Below are positions 20,471 through 33,359 of a DNA stretch of 64,000 bases, in pieces. The position numbers and the translations under genes are program-made. The first letter of the stretch is position 1. Every line of letters starts with the position of its first letter. Source of the stretch: Heliocidaris erythrogramma (taxonomy: Eukaryota; Echinodermata; Echinoidea; Camarodonta; Echinometridae). The stretch is taken from NCBI GenBank assembly GCA_025617745.1, contig CM046863.1:58856085-58920084 (forward strand), written 5' to 3'. The notes under the pieces are model-generated. The model was not told where the DNA came from. It made no database searches and saw nothing but the letters and a program-made list of their open reading frames with translations.

Positions 20471-23090
20471 AAACTCACATAGATACTGCCAGGAATCATC
20501 ATGATTATATATTGTGGGATCTACCTGCCGCACGCCCCCCCCCCCCCCCCGCCCACCCCTAAAGAATGACACACAAATGTTCCTATTTCATTTCTTTTAC
20601 TTATAAATGGGATACTCGACGTCGGCCCCAAACGCTGTATCAGCAAAATATGATTAATTTAACGCACGTAAGGAGTTTACTCCTATTTAGTACCTTTTAA
20701 CAGTGAAAATTATGGTTTGTTGAGATTGTTCATAATTATAGTTTGTTATATAATTTAAATTGACTGAATTGGTAAAAATCGTATTAGTATTGACGTTATA
20801 ATTTCATAATTATTGCAAACACCAGCAACTGTTGTATTACTTGTTTTATTACTGATCTAAGTTGTAAACTATAAGATTCATTAAAAAATGTTCAGACCTT
20901 TTTTTTTCAAAAAGCGGTAGCGCAAGCTTTAGTCAGATTTTTGTCGATTTAATGATTTCCCCGTAATTTATACAGACGATAATAAACCATTTCATTGAAA
21001 CTTCAACCTATTTAGAATCATATTCCGCTCATTTTGATACAAACCAAATGTATGTACCTCAATAAAAACGGTCCAGGAAAAAGCTACAGTCTCTACAATC
21101 ACTTTTAAAATGATAAATGATAAATGATAAATATTTAATTGGCCAGACCTATTGAAATGTATTAAAATCGTATCCCGATTATCGTTTGATATTACAAACT
21201 GCTGTTAAGATCCAAAGATTTTATTTTTTTTAAAGATCACAATATTCTGATACATGTATTTTAACAATGATATCTAATTACTACTTTGCAAAATGTAACC
21301 GGCTATCAGGCTATAGCTGTGCATTTCAAATTACATAGTCTACACAGAGGCTTTGTTATCAATACTTAATTCCTGATAAATCAGATTTCACTTTTATCCA
21401 CAAACATTAATGTGTGTAACATTGATGTCAGTAATGTCCAATCCTCAATGTTTATATCAAATATGTAGCCTTCTAAGTTCAAGGTTCAAATCATCAAAGT
21501 ACGTTGGGGTCAAGACTTTGGATTGTTAAAAGAAATCACCCTTTTTCAGAGTTTTAGCCTGTATTATTCATAACTCTGTTAAATTATTCATTATATTCAT
21601 AGAAATACCTCATCTCATCATATTTCATTCAACATGTTCAACATAATATGATGTTAGACAGATAATATCAGTATAGAAAGAATCGGAACGTCGCTCGGCC
21701 CAATTAGAAACCTAGTGACATATTCGGATACACACATAAAGGTACAAAAAGGGTAACAGAATAATGATTACACCTGATCTCTGTTTATTTTGGTAAATTA
21801 GATTTGCCACCGATACCATAACTCACAATATATGTATGTATTATATCTCACTCATATTTACGCTGAATTCTTCACGTTCAAAGCAATCTCCGTATAAAAA
21901 AAAAAACATTTGATTTGATTTGATGTTCATTTCTATTTCCATGTACATCATCATAGATTTACAATCTTCATGTATGGTCACATAAAATCATAATTATATA
22001 GAAAAAGGGGTTGTCATAAGTACAGTTCAGGTGGAACATAAGGTCTGTAAATACCAATAACCTTCATAAAACTCCTGACTACTGATTCTTATATTGCAAG
22101 GTACAAGGATACGTGCTGAAAAAACACCTGTAGGTATATTTCTATGCATAATTACAAATGTTGCAGATACAGGCATTAATAATATGTAGACTGTCTTGTA
22201 ATAAGTAGCAAACAATTAAGGTTAGCCTGTAAACTATTGATTAATGATATTGTATATCGCTAGCGATACATGAAGAAGATAATCTTTTAAGTGTTCTTTT
22301 TTAATACACTTTGTTGGGCTTGAATATAAACTATACAGGTCCAGTGTGTCTTATAGATCTATGAGCCTGCCTGAGGGCTGTTTTGGGATAATAATTGTTC
22401 AAATGCATATTAGTAGAAATTCAGGTATGGTATTTATGTAGGACGAGTAATTGCATAAATGCTGCCACGGTAACTGAAGTTTATGTAAACATATATCCAC
22501 TGTTTCAAACAATGCGAAATATCATTCTGAATATTATCTCCAAGTTTCATTGCATCATGATAAGGAATTAAAAAGTAACAGCCTAAAAGGAAAAGGTTCA
22601 AGTGATCAATGTGCTAACAAATATTTAAAAATCTCAAATGTTAACAAAACCGAGGTTTTATGGTACTTTGCAGGGCACTCTGCTGATAAGCATCGAAGAT
22701 GTCCATTATCAAAATGGTGTTTACATGCATCAAAGATATGTACAATATAAATTCACTGTGTGAATATTGTTTGAAACCCATATTAAACCTTAAATATAAA
22801 ATAAAAATCAATTTTCACTCCAAAATATCAAAAACTTAGCAAAAACGTGTCGGTTTGCACTGAACGGTTGTTATGAAAACAGTGTGGTGCATAATTGATC
22901 GGTATTAAAATGTGCGGAATATGATTCTTAATACGATGACTAAGTTTCAATTAAATATACTATTCATACTAAATGTGAACATGTCAAAAAGTCACAATAG
23001 ACATGATAGAAACAGGTCTGTGTATCATGGTATAACTAATGTTTTAATAGAAATATCATTCATGAAATAGTTTCTCATTTAACACATATT
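20470..23090. other. AT-rich sequence, no gene recognised
   Basis: The first 290 bp match, inverted, 29615-29930. A poly-C tract lies near 20535. At 21895-21925 there is a run of TTTGATTTGATTTGAT like LINE 3' tails. I see no exons. Confidence 0.5.
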
Positions 23091-23099
23091 GTTAATCTA

Positions 23100-23880
23100 T
23101 CACTAAAAAACGGCGTTGTTCCTAATAAAATGAAGATTGCAAAGGTTATGCCTATTCACGAAAGGTGACCAACAAGACAAAGATATATTACCGCCCTTTA
23201 TCACTCTTAACAAGCTTCTTTTAAAAAATCTAGAAAAAAATCGTTTATTCTGGACTCATTATATACGTTTTTAGATAATAATCATGTCCTCTCCGCGTCT
23301 CAACATTCACGAATGGGCTTCTATAATATTCATAAATTTGCCAGAGCTATAGACAGTGGCACACACTGCAGGTATTTTCTTGGACTTCTCCAAGGCCTTT
23401 GATACTATAAATCATGAGATATTGTTGTATAAGTTATCTCACTATGGTATCCAGGGAAATGCCTTGGAGTGGTTCAGGAACTAACCTATAGTGATAGAAA
23501 ACAATATGCATACATGAATGGTTTTGAAATGAGCTTTTCTATAACTTTTATGTTCTTGAGATATCTGACTTGTACTTTCTTGGAATCTTGGAATAATTAT
23601 ATATACGAACTCTCGAAAAGTAATTTACCGCATGATTCCTTCCTATTTTCCAACCCAACATTATGCGGTACATTCCTACCCAACTAGACAGACAAACAAT
23701 TTCCACCTCCCCCGAGCCCCAACCGTGTTTGCAAACAAAACAATGACATTTACTGGACCCAAATTCTGGAATAGCCTGAAAAACGAACTGGTTGATAGCT
23801 CCTCCAACAATTCTGTCATGTTGGATCTTACATATGGTCACATAGCCTTTCTTCTTGTTACACTGTCCTGCCTTTACACT
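23100..23880 (+). pseudogene. Non-LTR retrotransposon RT remnant (jockey/CR1-like)
   Basis: Broken frames in colinear order: VPNKMKIAKVMPIHE, SASQHSRMGFYNIHKFA, then RT motif [21 protein letters not shown] (23371 on), [17 protein letters not shown], a stop, LSDRKQYAYMNG, a large deletion, and the C-terminal NNFHLPRAP...GPKFWNSL. The RT would copy element RNA in an intact relative. Several frameshifts and an internal loss between motif A and the C-terminus make this dead. Confidence 0.85.
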
Positions 23881-23886
23881 TTTAAT

Positions 23887-25733
23887 TAGGTGGTCTGTCG
23901 TAGTCGACAGACCACCTCTTAATTTCGTCAGAATTTTCTTTCTTTATTATTATTATTTATTTATTTTTTTATTTTTCCACCACTTTCTTGTAACCATGAT
24001 TCCTCAATATCGGCTGAGTCAATTTTTATGAAAATCTCTACAGTCATGAGGACATATCAGATCAAGCTCGGGTATCTATTTCAAGGTCATCAGGTCATCG
24101 TGACGTCATCCAGGCGCCATTTTGTGAAATCACATTATCAATCATATCTTCATAACGAGTCATCAAAAATAAACCATATTTGACACACATGAACTTCAGG
24201 TCAAGGGTCAACATAAAATGTCATCAAAATCCTTGCGCGCATCATGACGCGCACGTACGCGCGCGTCAAAATTTAAAAATGCTCCAAATCACTTTTTAAT
24301 CAAATTAGAGTATGGTTGAGGACATTTTAAGCATTTCAAAATTTTCTGTCCGTGCGCGTCCGCGCGCGCGTAGAGAACGTAAAAACGCCGTTTTTTCGCA
24401 TGTTTCATCTTCCTGATATTATTCTTGACAATTTCCAACTATTTACAGTCATTCTCGACCTTCCATAATGTCGTACGCGCTCGTCAAACTTTCAAATTCG
24501 TGCGCACGTCAATGGTCATTCTAATGTAAAAAGTGGTAAAAACATGCCCATCTAGAATTCGCCATAGCTCGTCAGAATGCACGGAAATCCCCCAATTTCT
24601 TTACATATTCTGAAAGCCTGTGAGTTGTAGATTTGAATTCATGTAGAATTTTTGCCGATCGCATGTTCCACGTCATATATTTGCATATGAAGTAAAAAAA
24701 AAAAATGATTTTTGAAAAAATGACGTCATCATTTTAAAATTCTTTTTATACTATTTCAGTAATAGGTGGTCGATTTTCTTCCAAATTTTGATATGTTATA
24801 GCGGAGACAATTTTTCATTTTGATGGCGTCATCATAGCGAAAATTTCAATTAAAGATGCCATGTCAGAATTTTCCCTATTTGCGTGTTATGTCTATGGAA
24901 GATGACTTTTTTTCGAAACATGAATCTACATGACATTGTTCTCTGAGCAGTATCTCAGTTATTTTTGGTCTATTTCCTTCCAGATTATTTTTGGTCCAGA
25001 TTTTAATATGTTGTAGCAGAGACTATAAGCTTTTATAAGTGTGGTCTCCAATTTTTGATCAGATGTCGGGATCATGCCCAATTTTTTACTACAAATTGGG
25101 ATATGAGAATCCCGTTTATCGCTTACGTGTTATCTCTATGGGAAATATTTTGGTATATTGGTCAAAGCACTTGCCTCCCATTCCGGTGACCCAGGTTCGA
25201 TCCCCGGTGGGCCATTTTTTTGTGCTTCTTTTTGCCTTTCATTTTACCATCCTCTTCGACTATTATAACATAAACAATCACAAACCATGTAATAAAATGC
25301 CTTATTTTGCATGTTATGTCTATTAGAAAGTAGTGTGCAGTAGTTTGTGTACAACCTTATGGAAATTTTGATTCCCTGTCGTGTATTAGAGCTATGGGGT
25401 TTATCTCCCAAGTATCCTTCAACATCAAATAGTCCTGTTTGATATCACAATTTCTCAAAATTGGCTTAGTGAATTATCTTAAATTATCATATCATCTTAT
25501 CATATCACCATAATCATCACCATTATCATCATCACCATAATCATTTTACAATGACCGTTTCACACATTTTGCTACATTCCTGTCCTGAAGAAGCATCTCC
25601 ATTCGTGGCATTCTTGACTTCCTATCTTCAGTTTAGTATTTCCCCATTATTATGATCATCCTGATTACAATCATGATCATACAAATTGAAAGACAGACCA
25701 CCTAATTCGTCCTCATGACGAATTAAATTTCTA
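23887..25733 (+). mobile_element. 1.8-kb palindrome-ended repeat with tRNA-like module (A1)
   Basis: Starts with a near-perfect hairpin (AGGTGGTCTGTCG, four-base loop, complement) and ends GACAGACCACCTAATTCGTC...GACGAATT...CTAG, giving short inverted ends AGGTGGTCTGTC and a 3' subterminal hairpin. The body holds GCGCGC-rich blocks, a TGACGTCA plus GCCATTTTG pair, a tRNA-like segment and a short ATC-type microsatellite. It is non-coding. The 3' hairpin plus CTAG is suggestive of Helitron/Helentron-type ends. Confidence 0.8.
25151..25214 (+). pseudogene. tRNA-like module, Gly(CCC)-like (A1)
   Basis: A-box TGGTATATTGG and B-box GGTTCGATCCC, with loop CCTCCCA matching tRNA-Gly(CCC). The 5' acceptor strand is lost, so this is an internal pol III promoter-like relic. 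Confidence 0.6.
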
Positions 25734-25760
25734 GTTTTTGCTTCTTTCTTCTTCTTTTTA

Positions 25761-28250
25761 GGTGGTCTGTCGTAGACAGATCACCTTTTAATTTCGTCAG
25801 AATTTTCTTTCTTTATTTTTATTTTTCCACCACTTTCTTGTTACCATGATTCCTCAAAATCGGCTGAGTCAATTTTTATCAAATTTTCATCAGTAATCAG
25901 GTTCTATGAGTTCAAGCTCGGGTATCTTTTTCAAGGTCATCAGGTCATCGTGACGTCATCCAGGCGCCATTTTGTGAAATCACATTATCAATGATATCTT
26001 CATAACGAGTTATAAAAACTGAACCATATTTGACACACATGAACTTCAGGTCAAGCGTCAACATAAAATGTCAACCAAATCCGCGCGCGCATCATGACGC
26101 GCACGTACGCGCGCGTCAAAATTTAGAAATGCTCAAAATCACTTTTTAATCAAATTAGAGTACGGTTCAGGACATTTTAAGCATTTCAAAATTTCCCAAC
26201 CGTGCGTGTCCGCGCGCAGCGCGTACAAAACTTAAAAATGCCGTTTTTTCGCATGGTTTGTCTTCCTGACACTATTCTTGACAATTTCCAACTATTTACA
26301 GTCATTCTCGATCTTCCATAATGCCACAGGCGCGCGTCAAACTTTCAAATTCCTCCGCGCGTCAACAGGCATTCTCATGTAAAAAGTGGGGAAAACATGC
26401 CTATCTAGAATTCGCCATAGCTCCTCAGAATGCACGGATACCCCCAAATTTAATTACGTATTCTGAAAGCCTGTGAGTTGTAGATTTGAATTGATGCAGA
26501 ATCTTTGCTTATCTCATGTTCTGACGTCATCATATTTGCACATGAACTAAAAAATATCATTTTGAAAAAAATGAAGTCATCATGTTTGTATTCTTTAGAT
26601 AATATTTCAGTAATAGGTGGTCGATTTTCTTCCAAATTTTGATATGTTATAGCTGAGACCATTCTCTACCAGATCAGTTGCCACCATTTTTCATTTTAAA
26701 AGAATTCATCATAGTACAATTTTCAATTAAAGACGCCATGTCAGAATTTCCCCTATTTGCGTGTTATGTCTATGGAAGATGATTTTTTTTCGACTCATGA
26801 ATCTACATGACATCGTTCTCTGGGCAGTATCTCAGTTATTTTTGGTCTATTTCCTTCCAAATTTTAACATGTTATAGCTGAGACTATAAGCTTTCATGAT
26901 TGTTGTCTCCAATTTTTGAACACATGTCGGGATTATGCCCAATTTTCAACTACAAAATCGGATTTGAGAATCCCGTTTTTCGTTTACGTGTTATCTCTAT
27001 GGGAAATATTTTGGTATATTGGTCAAAGCACTTGCCTCCCATTCCGGTGACCCAGGTTCGATCCCCGGTGGGTCCATTAAAAAAAATTTTTTTTGCTTCT
27101 TTTTGCCTTTCATTTTACTATCTTGTTCGACTATTATAACATACACAATCACAAACCATGCAATAAACTGCCTTATTTTGCATGTTATGTCTATTGGAAA
27201 GTAGTCTCCAGTAGTTTGTGTACAACCCTATGGAAATTTTGATTCCCTGTCGTGTATTAGTTCATGGTCATATCTTCATAACGGAAAGTCATTTCTCACT
27301 CATATTTGGCAGGATTAAAGCTAATACCAATCCGGTCAATTTCAGAAAATTAGACGCGCGCGTACGCTTATGTTCGCGCGTCAGTGCGCGCACAACAATG
27401 AAAAATGCCAACCCCGATAACTCCTAAACAAGTTGGTCGATCTTTCTGAATCTTTCCACAATCATCACATCTTGACCAAACATCATGCACACAAAAAAGC
27501 ACATTCGTAGCTCAATTATTTTTTTTTTTTTTTTTAAGTGTAGACGTCGTTTTCTTGTCCATCTTTTCCTTAATTTCTCGTCTATCCTCTCATCTACAAC
27601 GAAAAAAATTGTTGAACTTTGGAGGAAATGTTGGACCATTTTACTTCCAATTTAAAGATTCTTCACACTTTTCCTTATTTTCCTCCCATTGACAAATGAA
27701 AAAACGGGAAATTTCATATTAATTCTCAAAAAACCACCAAAACCACTATTTTTTTGCAAGGCCCAATACTTAAAAACTAAATCTTGAATCTTTTTGAAAT
27801 TTGGCACAGCCATAAGGTTTTGTACGAAAACTTGACTGTGAAAAGCACAAGGTCATCATGTCATCTTAAGGTCATCCAGGCGCCATTTTGTGAAAATCAA
27901 CTTATGGTCATATCTTCGTAACGGAAAGTCATTTCTCACTCATATTTGGCAGGATTATACCAATCCGATTAATTTCAGAAAATTAGACGCGCGCGTACGC
28001 TTACGTTCGCGCGTCAGTGCGCGCACAACAATGAACAATGCCAACCCCGATTACTGCTAATCAAGGTGGTCAATCTTTCTGAATATTTCCACAATCATCA
28101 CATGTTGAAGCATCTCCATTCCTGGCATTCTTGACTTCCTATCTTCAGTTTAGCATTTCCCCATTATTATGATCATCCTGATTACAATCATGATCATACA
28201 AATTGAAAGACAGACCACCTAATTCGTCCTCATGACGAATTAAATTTCTA
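25761..28250 (+). mobile_element. Second copy of the 1.8-kb family, expanded (A2)
   Basis: The same 5' hairpin (loop shortened to GTA) and the same 3' end. It is about 640 bp longer than A1. A segment with GGCAGGATTA and AGACGCGCGCGTACGC appears at both 27262-27470 and 27900-28105. A1 and A2 are in direct tandem, separated by about 27 bp. Confidence 0.8.
27012..27076 (+). pseudogene. tRNA-like module, Gly(CCC)-like (A2)
   Basis: A-box TGGTATATTGG (27012-27022) and B-box GGTTCGATCCC (27055-27065), ending GGTGGGTCCA. The same relic as in A1. Confidence 0.6.
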
Positions 28251-29614
28251 GTTCTTCTTTTCTTTAGTCTCTTCCGTCATTTTCTTTTCTTTCCTGCACG
28301 TTATGAGCATTGCTCTCCTTGTTTGGGATCGTTTAGTAAATCTGATATTTCTATTCCGTTTCGCTTTTTATTACATATTAATCACAATTACTTATAATAT
28401 TAAGTACTCTAAACGGGAGCCTAATCATTTACAAGCGATATGCTTTTTATTTAAGCTCCTCGTCGTTTACAAATATCTTTTCCCCCAATCGTTCCTACAT
28501 GTATATCGCTCTAAACTTTCCACCTATTTACCGCACTTTATAGTTGATTTGAGTTCTTTACTCGTACGTTTTGAAATTGACGCTTATATGCTAGTAATAA
28601 CTGAATTGTTTTTTATGTGAAAGTGGAACAAATAAAAATTCAAAATTCAAACTTCAAACTATACCAATATGTCATATACACAAATATTATACTGTGTTAA
28701 TATAAAACTCCTCTCTCCATTCGCACAAAACATCACAGAATGGTCTACTATCTACTGTAGATAGTGTAATCAGTGAACCGGCCCAAATTTGACTATAAAT
28801 TTTTTTGGAATGAATTTGATAATATACAGCTTATATCAGTAATAAAACATTTGATTTGATTTGATTTATTTCTGCATTTTTACAAATATACAAAGTATAA
28901 TTGATATACAATAAGTGAACGGAACATAGTAACACAATACATGCCAATATAATCATCAATACAAAGAATATATACTTTGACATAACAAATTATAGAACGC
29001 AAACAAAACAAAGGTTTGATGAAGACAAAAAATACAGGAGGTTTCCATCATAAGCATATAGCTTGACTGGGATGGGAGCCTCGAGAAGATTTTATACGAT
29101 TTTTGGACATTGTAACGGTTTAATAATTAAACAAAAAGGAAAAGAAAAGAAGAGAAAAAAAAAGAAAAAAAAAATGAATCTGCAGTTTCGGGCGTATGGA
29201 AGTAAAAGTAAAAGTGTGTACACGTGAGTGCATAAGTGTAGAGATGTACCAACAGAGGTATACTTGTGTGACTAAATGGAGAGTCAAACACAATAGATGC
29301 CTTTATTCCGTCAGGCTCGGGTGGCTTTTTTTGCTGCTTGTGTGGATATTTGAACAATAGAGAGAACAAAGGGAAAGACACACAAGTATACCTGTGTGAG
29401 TATGTGTGTGTGCACGTGCATCTTGGTTGATCGATCGTTTTATTGTTTTATTATGTAGGGTGTGTATTGAAGAAGTAGTTCAACTTTTTTTTTTTCATTT
29501 GCTGGTGCTTGCTATAAACATATAAAATAATTATAAGTCTAAGATGAATTATATATTTATAACGACAATACTTGGCAAAACGGAGTTTTTCCGCTGCAGT
29601 CAAGAACTAATGTC
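28251..29614. other. AT-rich spacer with LINE-like tail and A/G runs
   Basis: At 28842-28870 TTTGATTTGATTTGATTTA looks like the 3' tail of a minus-strand LINE. At 29130-29175 there is an A/G-rich run. No protein is recognised; the open frame at 28303-28620 has no recognisable similarity. Confidence 0.45.
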
Positions 29615-31440
29615 AATTATAATTATAACATACTATAATCATTAACAATCACACAAACCATAATCCACGTTGTTAAAAGGTACATATAGGAGTAAATACA
29701 TTACGTGCGTTAAATCAATCATTATTTTGCTTGTTTTACAGCGTTTGACGTCTAGATATCCCATTTATATGTAAAAAAAAAAGGAATAAGAAAAACAATA
29801 ATGAGTGTTGATTTGCACACTTTGAATGTCATTCTTTACATGGAGGATTGGGGGCGTCTGGCAGGTAGATCTCACAATATATATAATCATGATAATTTCT
29901 GGCAGTATCTATGTAAGTCTTGGCAAAGCTAATTCGTTTGTTTGTTTTTGTTTTTTTCTTTGTTCCCACGAACTTTCGTTTGCACAGGTCTGATCTCGCT
30001 CAAAATACAGGGGGTGTATATTAGTAACGTCTAACAGTCACTCTCCTCCACTTAAATCGTCTGGCAGTGGTCTAGCTCAATATTGGGGGTTGGGGACCTT
30101 TAGTGGCGTCTGACAAGCACTCCCCACCACTTAAAACGTCTGGCATTGTCCATTCATGTACATTGGGAATATGGCGAATCTTTTAATGTATATTTGTAAC
30201 GGTTTCGTTTCCAGCTGATCTAGCTAAATTTTTGGACCCCCTTTGGGGGCGTCTGGCGGGCACCCCCACCACCTAAAATGTCTGGCATTGCTCATTCATG
30301 TACCTTGGGACTATGGCGAATCTTTTGATATAGGTTTCTAAGGGTTTCCTTTCCAGCTGATCTAGCTCAATATTGGGGGTTGGGCACTTTGGGGCGTCTG
30401 GCAAGCACTCCCCACCACTTAAAACATCTGGCATTGTCATTACGTTATCCTTGTTTGTTTGTATTTATTTCCGTATTAAGAAAACCACATACATTTCATA
30501 AAATACAACGTATACATGAGCTTAAAAAACGGAGGATGACCCAAATTCAGCAGTATTTACAAAATGCCGCTGTTCTTCCTTGGGGTCCTACATAGCATTA
30601 GATATTAAAAATTATATCATACCACAATTATATAATTAGAAAAAACCCAAAAAAAGAGAAACAAAATAAAAATCCTTGGCGATATGGAGGCAAAATTTCT
30701 GGCGAGCGAAGCAAGCCAGAAAAACCGAGGCTCATGAGGCACGATTTCCTACTGAATTATGCATGAAAACGTGAATAGTTAGATAACCGCGGCGATCGCC
30801 CAGCAAATTGGCCAATGAAATCTTAAGGATTTCTTACTTCAGTTCTGGACTAGTCTATTATTTTTTGGAGGGATTACGTAAATCTCTTGCTCAAAATACA
30901 TTCACAGACAGGTCTGATCTCGCTCAAAATATAGGGGGTGTATATTAGTAACGTCTAACAGTCACTCTCCACCACTTAAATCGTCTGGCAGTGGTCATTT
31001 CTGCATCTTTGGACTATGGCGAATCTTTTGATATAGGTTTCTTAGGGTTTCCTTTCCAGCTGATCTAGCTCAATATTGGGGGTTGGGGACCTTTAGGGGC
31101 GTCTGACAAGCACTCCCCACCACTTAAAACGTCTGGCATTGTCCATTCATGTACCTTGGGAATATGACGAATCTTTTAATGTATATTTGTAACGGTTTCC
31201 TTTCCAGCTGATCTAGCTCAATTTTTGGACCCCCTTTGGGGGCGTCTGGCGGGCACCCCCACCACCTAAAATGTCTGGCATTGCTCATTCATGTACCTTG
31301 GGACTATGGCGAATCTTTTGATATAGGTTTCTAAGGGTTTCCTTTCCAGCTGATCTAGCTCAATATTGGGGGTTGGGCACTTTGGGGGCGTCTGGCAAGC
31401 ACTCCCCACCACTTAAAACATCTGGCATTGTCATTACGTT
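29615..31440. repeat. Inverted counterpart of the 19.6-20.8 kb block, duplicated
   Basis: 29615-29930 is the reverse complement of 20470-20760, and the 148-bp satellite follows in reverse orientation. The block from GGTCTGATCTCGCTCAAAAT is present twice (from 29984 and from 30912). The first copy also carries the 463-bp insert at 30448. Both copies end GGCATTGTCATTACGTTAT. Confidence 0.8.
30448..30910. repeat. 463-bp direct repeat of 32751-33211
   Basis: Nearly identical over its length to 32751-33211, from TCCTTGTTTGTTTGTATTTA to ATTCACAGACA. It contains the SINE-like insert described at 32757 plus Penelope-flank sequence, so it was copied after that insertion. Confidence 0.88.
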
Positions 31441-31880
31441 ATTCTTTTATTGCTTTTACCATTTTGTTTTCCATCTTTCATTATGTTACTGTTTATATTT
31501 ATTCTTTTTATCCTCTTTTTTTATTGCTTTCCATCTTCACTTTGTTATTCTTTGTTCCCTTTTATCATCTTCTCTTCCACCTTTCTTCATGTTTATATTT
31601 ATCTTTTTATGATTTTTCTCTTCTATCTTTCCTTATGTTACTCTTAATATCTTTATCCTTCTATCATTTATGTCTTTATCTTTCTTTATGTTATTCTTTG
31701 TTTTTATCCACTTATTTTTACTTTCCAACTTTCCTTTTGTTGTATTCTTTGTTTCCTTTCACTTTATTTTCTTCCATCCTTCCTACCCTTATATTCTCTC
31801 TTTATAGTTCATGTTTTTCTTTGCATTATCCTATTGTTTTCTTTATTCCCTTGTTTGTCGTTTTTAGCCTGAAAATGGGA
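31440..31880. repeat. Pyrimidine-rich low-complexity tract
   Basis: About 430 bp of T/C-rich sequence with recurring CTTTCNTTATGTTA-like words. Open frames through it are phenylalanine/leucine-rich artefacts. Confidence 0.7.
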
Positions 31881-31905
31881 AAAATCATACGAGATGGACT
31901 CTTTT

Positions 31906-32703
31906 TCAATTTGTCCCCTTGAAAGACACCTTCCTGAAAAATGTTCGAAAATTTCTACCAACGCGACGCGACGTTACCCGACTGTTTAGCAAAAGCCCAT
32001 CGAAAGAGACCATGATCTCGTGATCAAGTATGGTCTCGCTGCGCAAGAAATCAACAAACGCGGCAGAGTTGCAGACTGCATGCTGATTGTTACCAATCAA
32101 GGGTGAGAGAATGTCGGCTAAAAACTTAAAAGTGTTGTCAGCAAATGAACTCACACAAGGTACTATCGGGCGCAACGGGATCTCAGGTTTGTAAATTTTC
32201 GACAATCCATAGATTCTAGGCGGTTGCTTCTGTGAGGTTCTCAGCATACGGTATGTCGAATCATCGATATCACCATTCTTGTGAAAACCGCAGAGAATGG
32301 TCGCAGGCTTGCGGGAGAGACATTCGGTGGGGTCTTTCCGTAGAGCGCGGTAAGGACCTGAGCTGATCAAATCTGACATCTTATCACGGTAAGTAGAGGT
32401 GTCTAATACCACGCTAGCGCGGCCTTTGTCTGCTGGCAAAAACATAATCGAGCTGTCTTCCTTGAGCGACTTCAAGGCTTTGCGCATGCCAGGAGTGACG
32501 TTGGACTTAGGCGGTTCGGCTGAGGAGAGGATCGCATTGACCTCCCTGCGGACTGAGCCGACGGTTTCGGCATCACGGCACCGGACGGAAGATTCGACTT
32601 TGGCAATAATCTCAGCAGCAGGGATGCGCTTAGGAGCTATAGCAAAATTGAGCCCCTTTCTAAGTAAAGCGCTCTCGTCGGTAGTCAGCACACGCGCAGA
32701 CAA
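31906..32703 (-). pseudogene. Penelope-like RT N-terminal half
   Basis: Minus-strand frame of 265 codons in Penelope-like RT order: KGLNFAIAPKRIP, SIMFLPADKGRASVVLD, PPRIYGLSKIYKPEIPLRPI and LADILSPLIGN, then MVSFD, where motif A should continue. The sequence diverges at that point (GLLLNSRVT), so the catalytic core, including YVDD, is missing. It is a different subfamily from the 5.6-8.4 kb element. The upstream side (32.72-33.03 kb) is repeated inverted at 33.88-33.96 kb. Confidence 0.85.
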
Positions 32704-32756
32704 GTTGACAATCCGCCTAGCCTCTTGTCGAGGCCCTGGCGCTGTTGAAATCCTTG

Positions 32757-32972
32757 TTTGTTTGTATTTATTTCCGTATTAAGAAAACCACATACATTTC
32801 ATAAAATACAAGTATACATGAGCTTAAAAAACGGAGGATGACCCAAATTCAGCAGTATTTACAAAATGCCGCTGTTCTTCCTTGGGGTCCTACATAGCAT
32901 TAGATATTAAAAATTATATCATACCACAATTATATAATTAGAAAAAACCCAAAAAAGAGAAACAAAATAAAA
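32757..32972 (-). mobile_element. SINE/LINE-tail insertion with 7-bp duplication
   Basis: A 216-bp insert is flanked by ATCCTTG (32750-32756 and 32973-32979). Read on the minus strand it ends GGAAATAAATACAAACAAA, a retroposon-type tail. The inverted paralogue at 33928-33934 has a single ATCCTTG (as CAAGGAT), an empty site that proves the insertion. Confidence 0.8.
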
Positions 32973-33359
32973 ATCCTTGGCGATATGGAGGCAAAATTTC
33001 TGGCGAGCGAAGCAAGCCAGAAAAACCGAGGCTCATGAGGCACGATTTCCTACTGAATTATGCATGAAAACGTGAATAGTTAGATAACCGCGGCGATCGC
33101 CCAGCAAATTGGCCAATGAAATCTTAAGGATTTCTTACTTCAGTTCTGGACTAGTCTATTATTTTTTGGAGGGATTACGTAAATCTCTTGCTCAAAATAC
33201 ATTCACAGACAAGCACATTATGAAGAATTCGATCTCTAGCTTACAAACCATGGTAATTTGAAATAAGACAAATGTACATATTTCTTAAGTGATCATCATA
33301 TATTAACAAATAATGAAGAATGGGCAATAAAAGTCACCGTTGAACAATGGATGCATCTC

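Noticed and set aside
25151-25214. A functional tRNA-Gly gene
   Set aside because: A- and B-boxes are present but the acceptor stem cannot pair, and copies occur only within a repeat family.
27019-27204. Small protein reading ALASHSGDPGSIPGG
   Set aside because: It is the translation of the tRNA-like module and recurs wherever that module does.
28303-28620. 105-codon frame as a gene
   Set aside because: AT-rich, hydrophobic by composition, no splice or family signal.
31428-31922. Phenylalanine-rich frames resembling multi-span membrane proteins
   Set aside because: T/C-rich low-complexity tract; the composition explains the frame.
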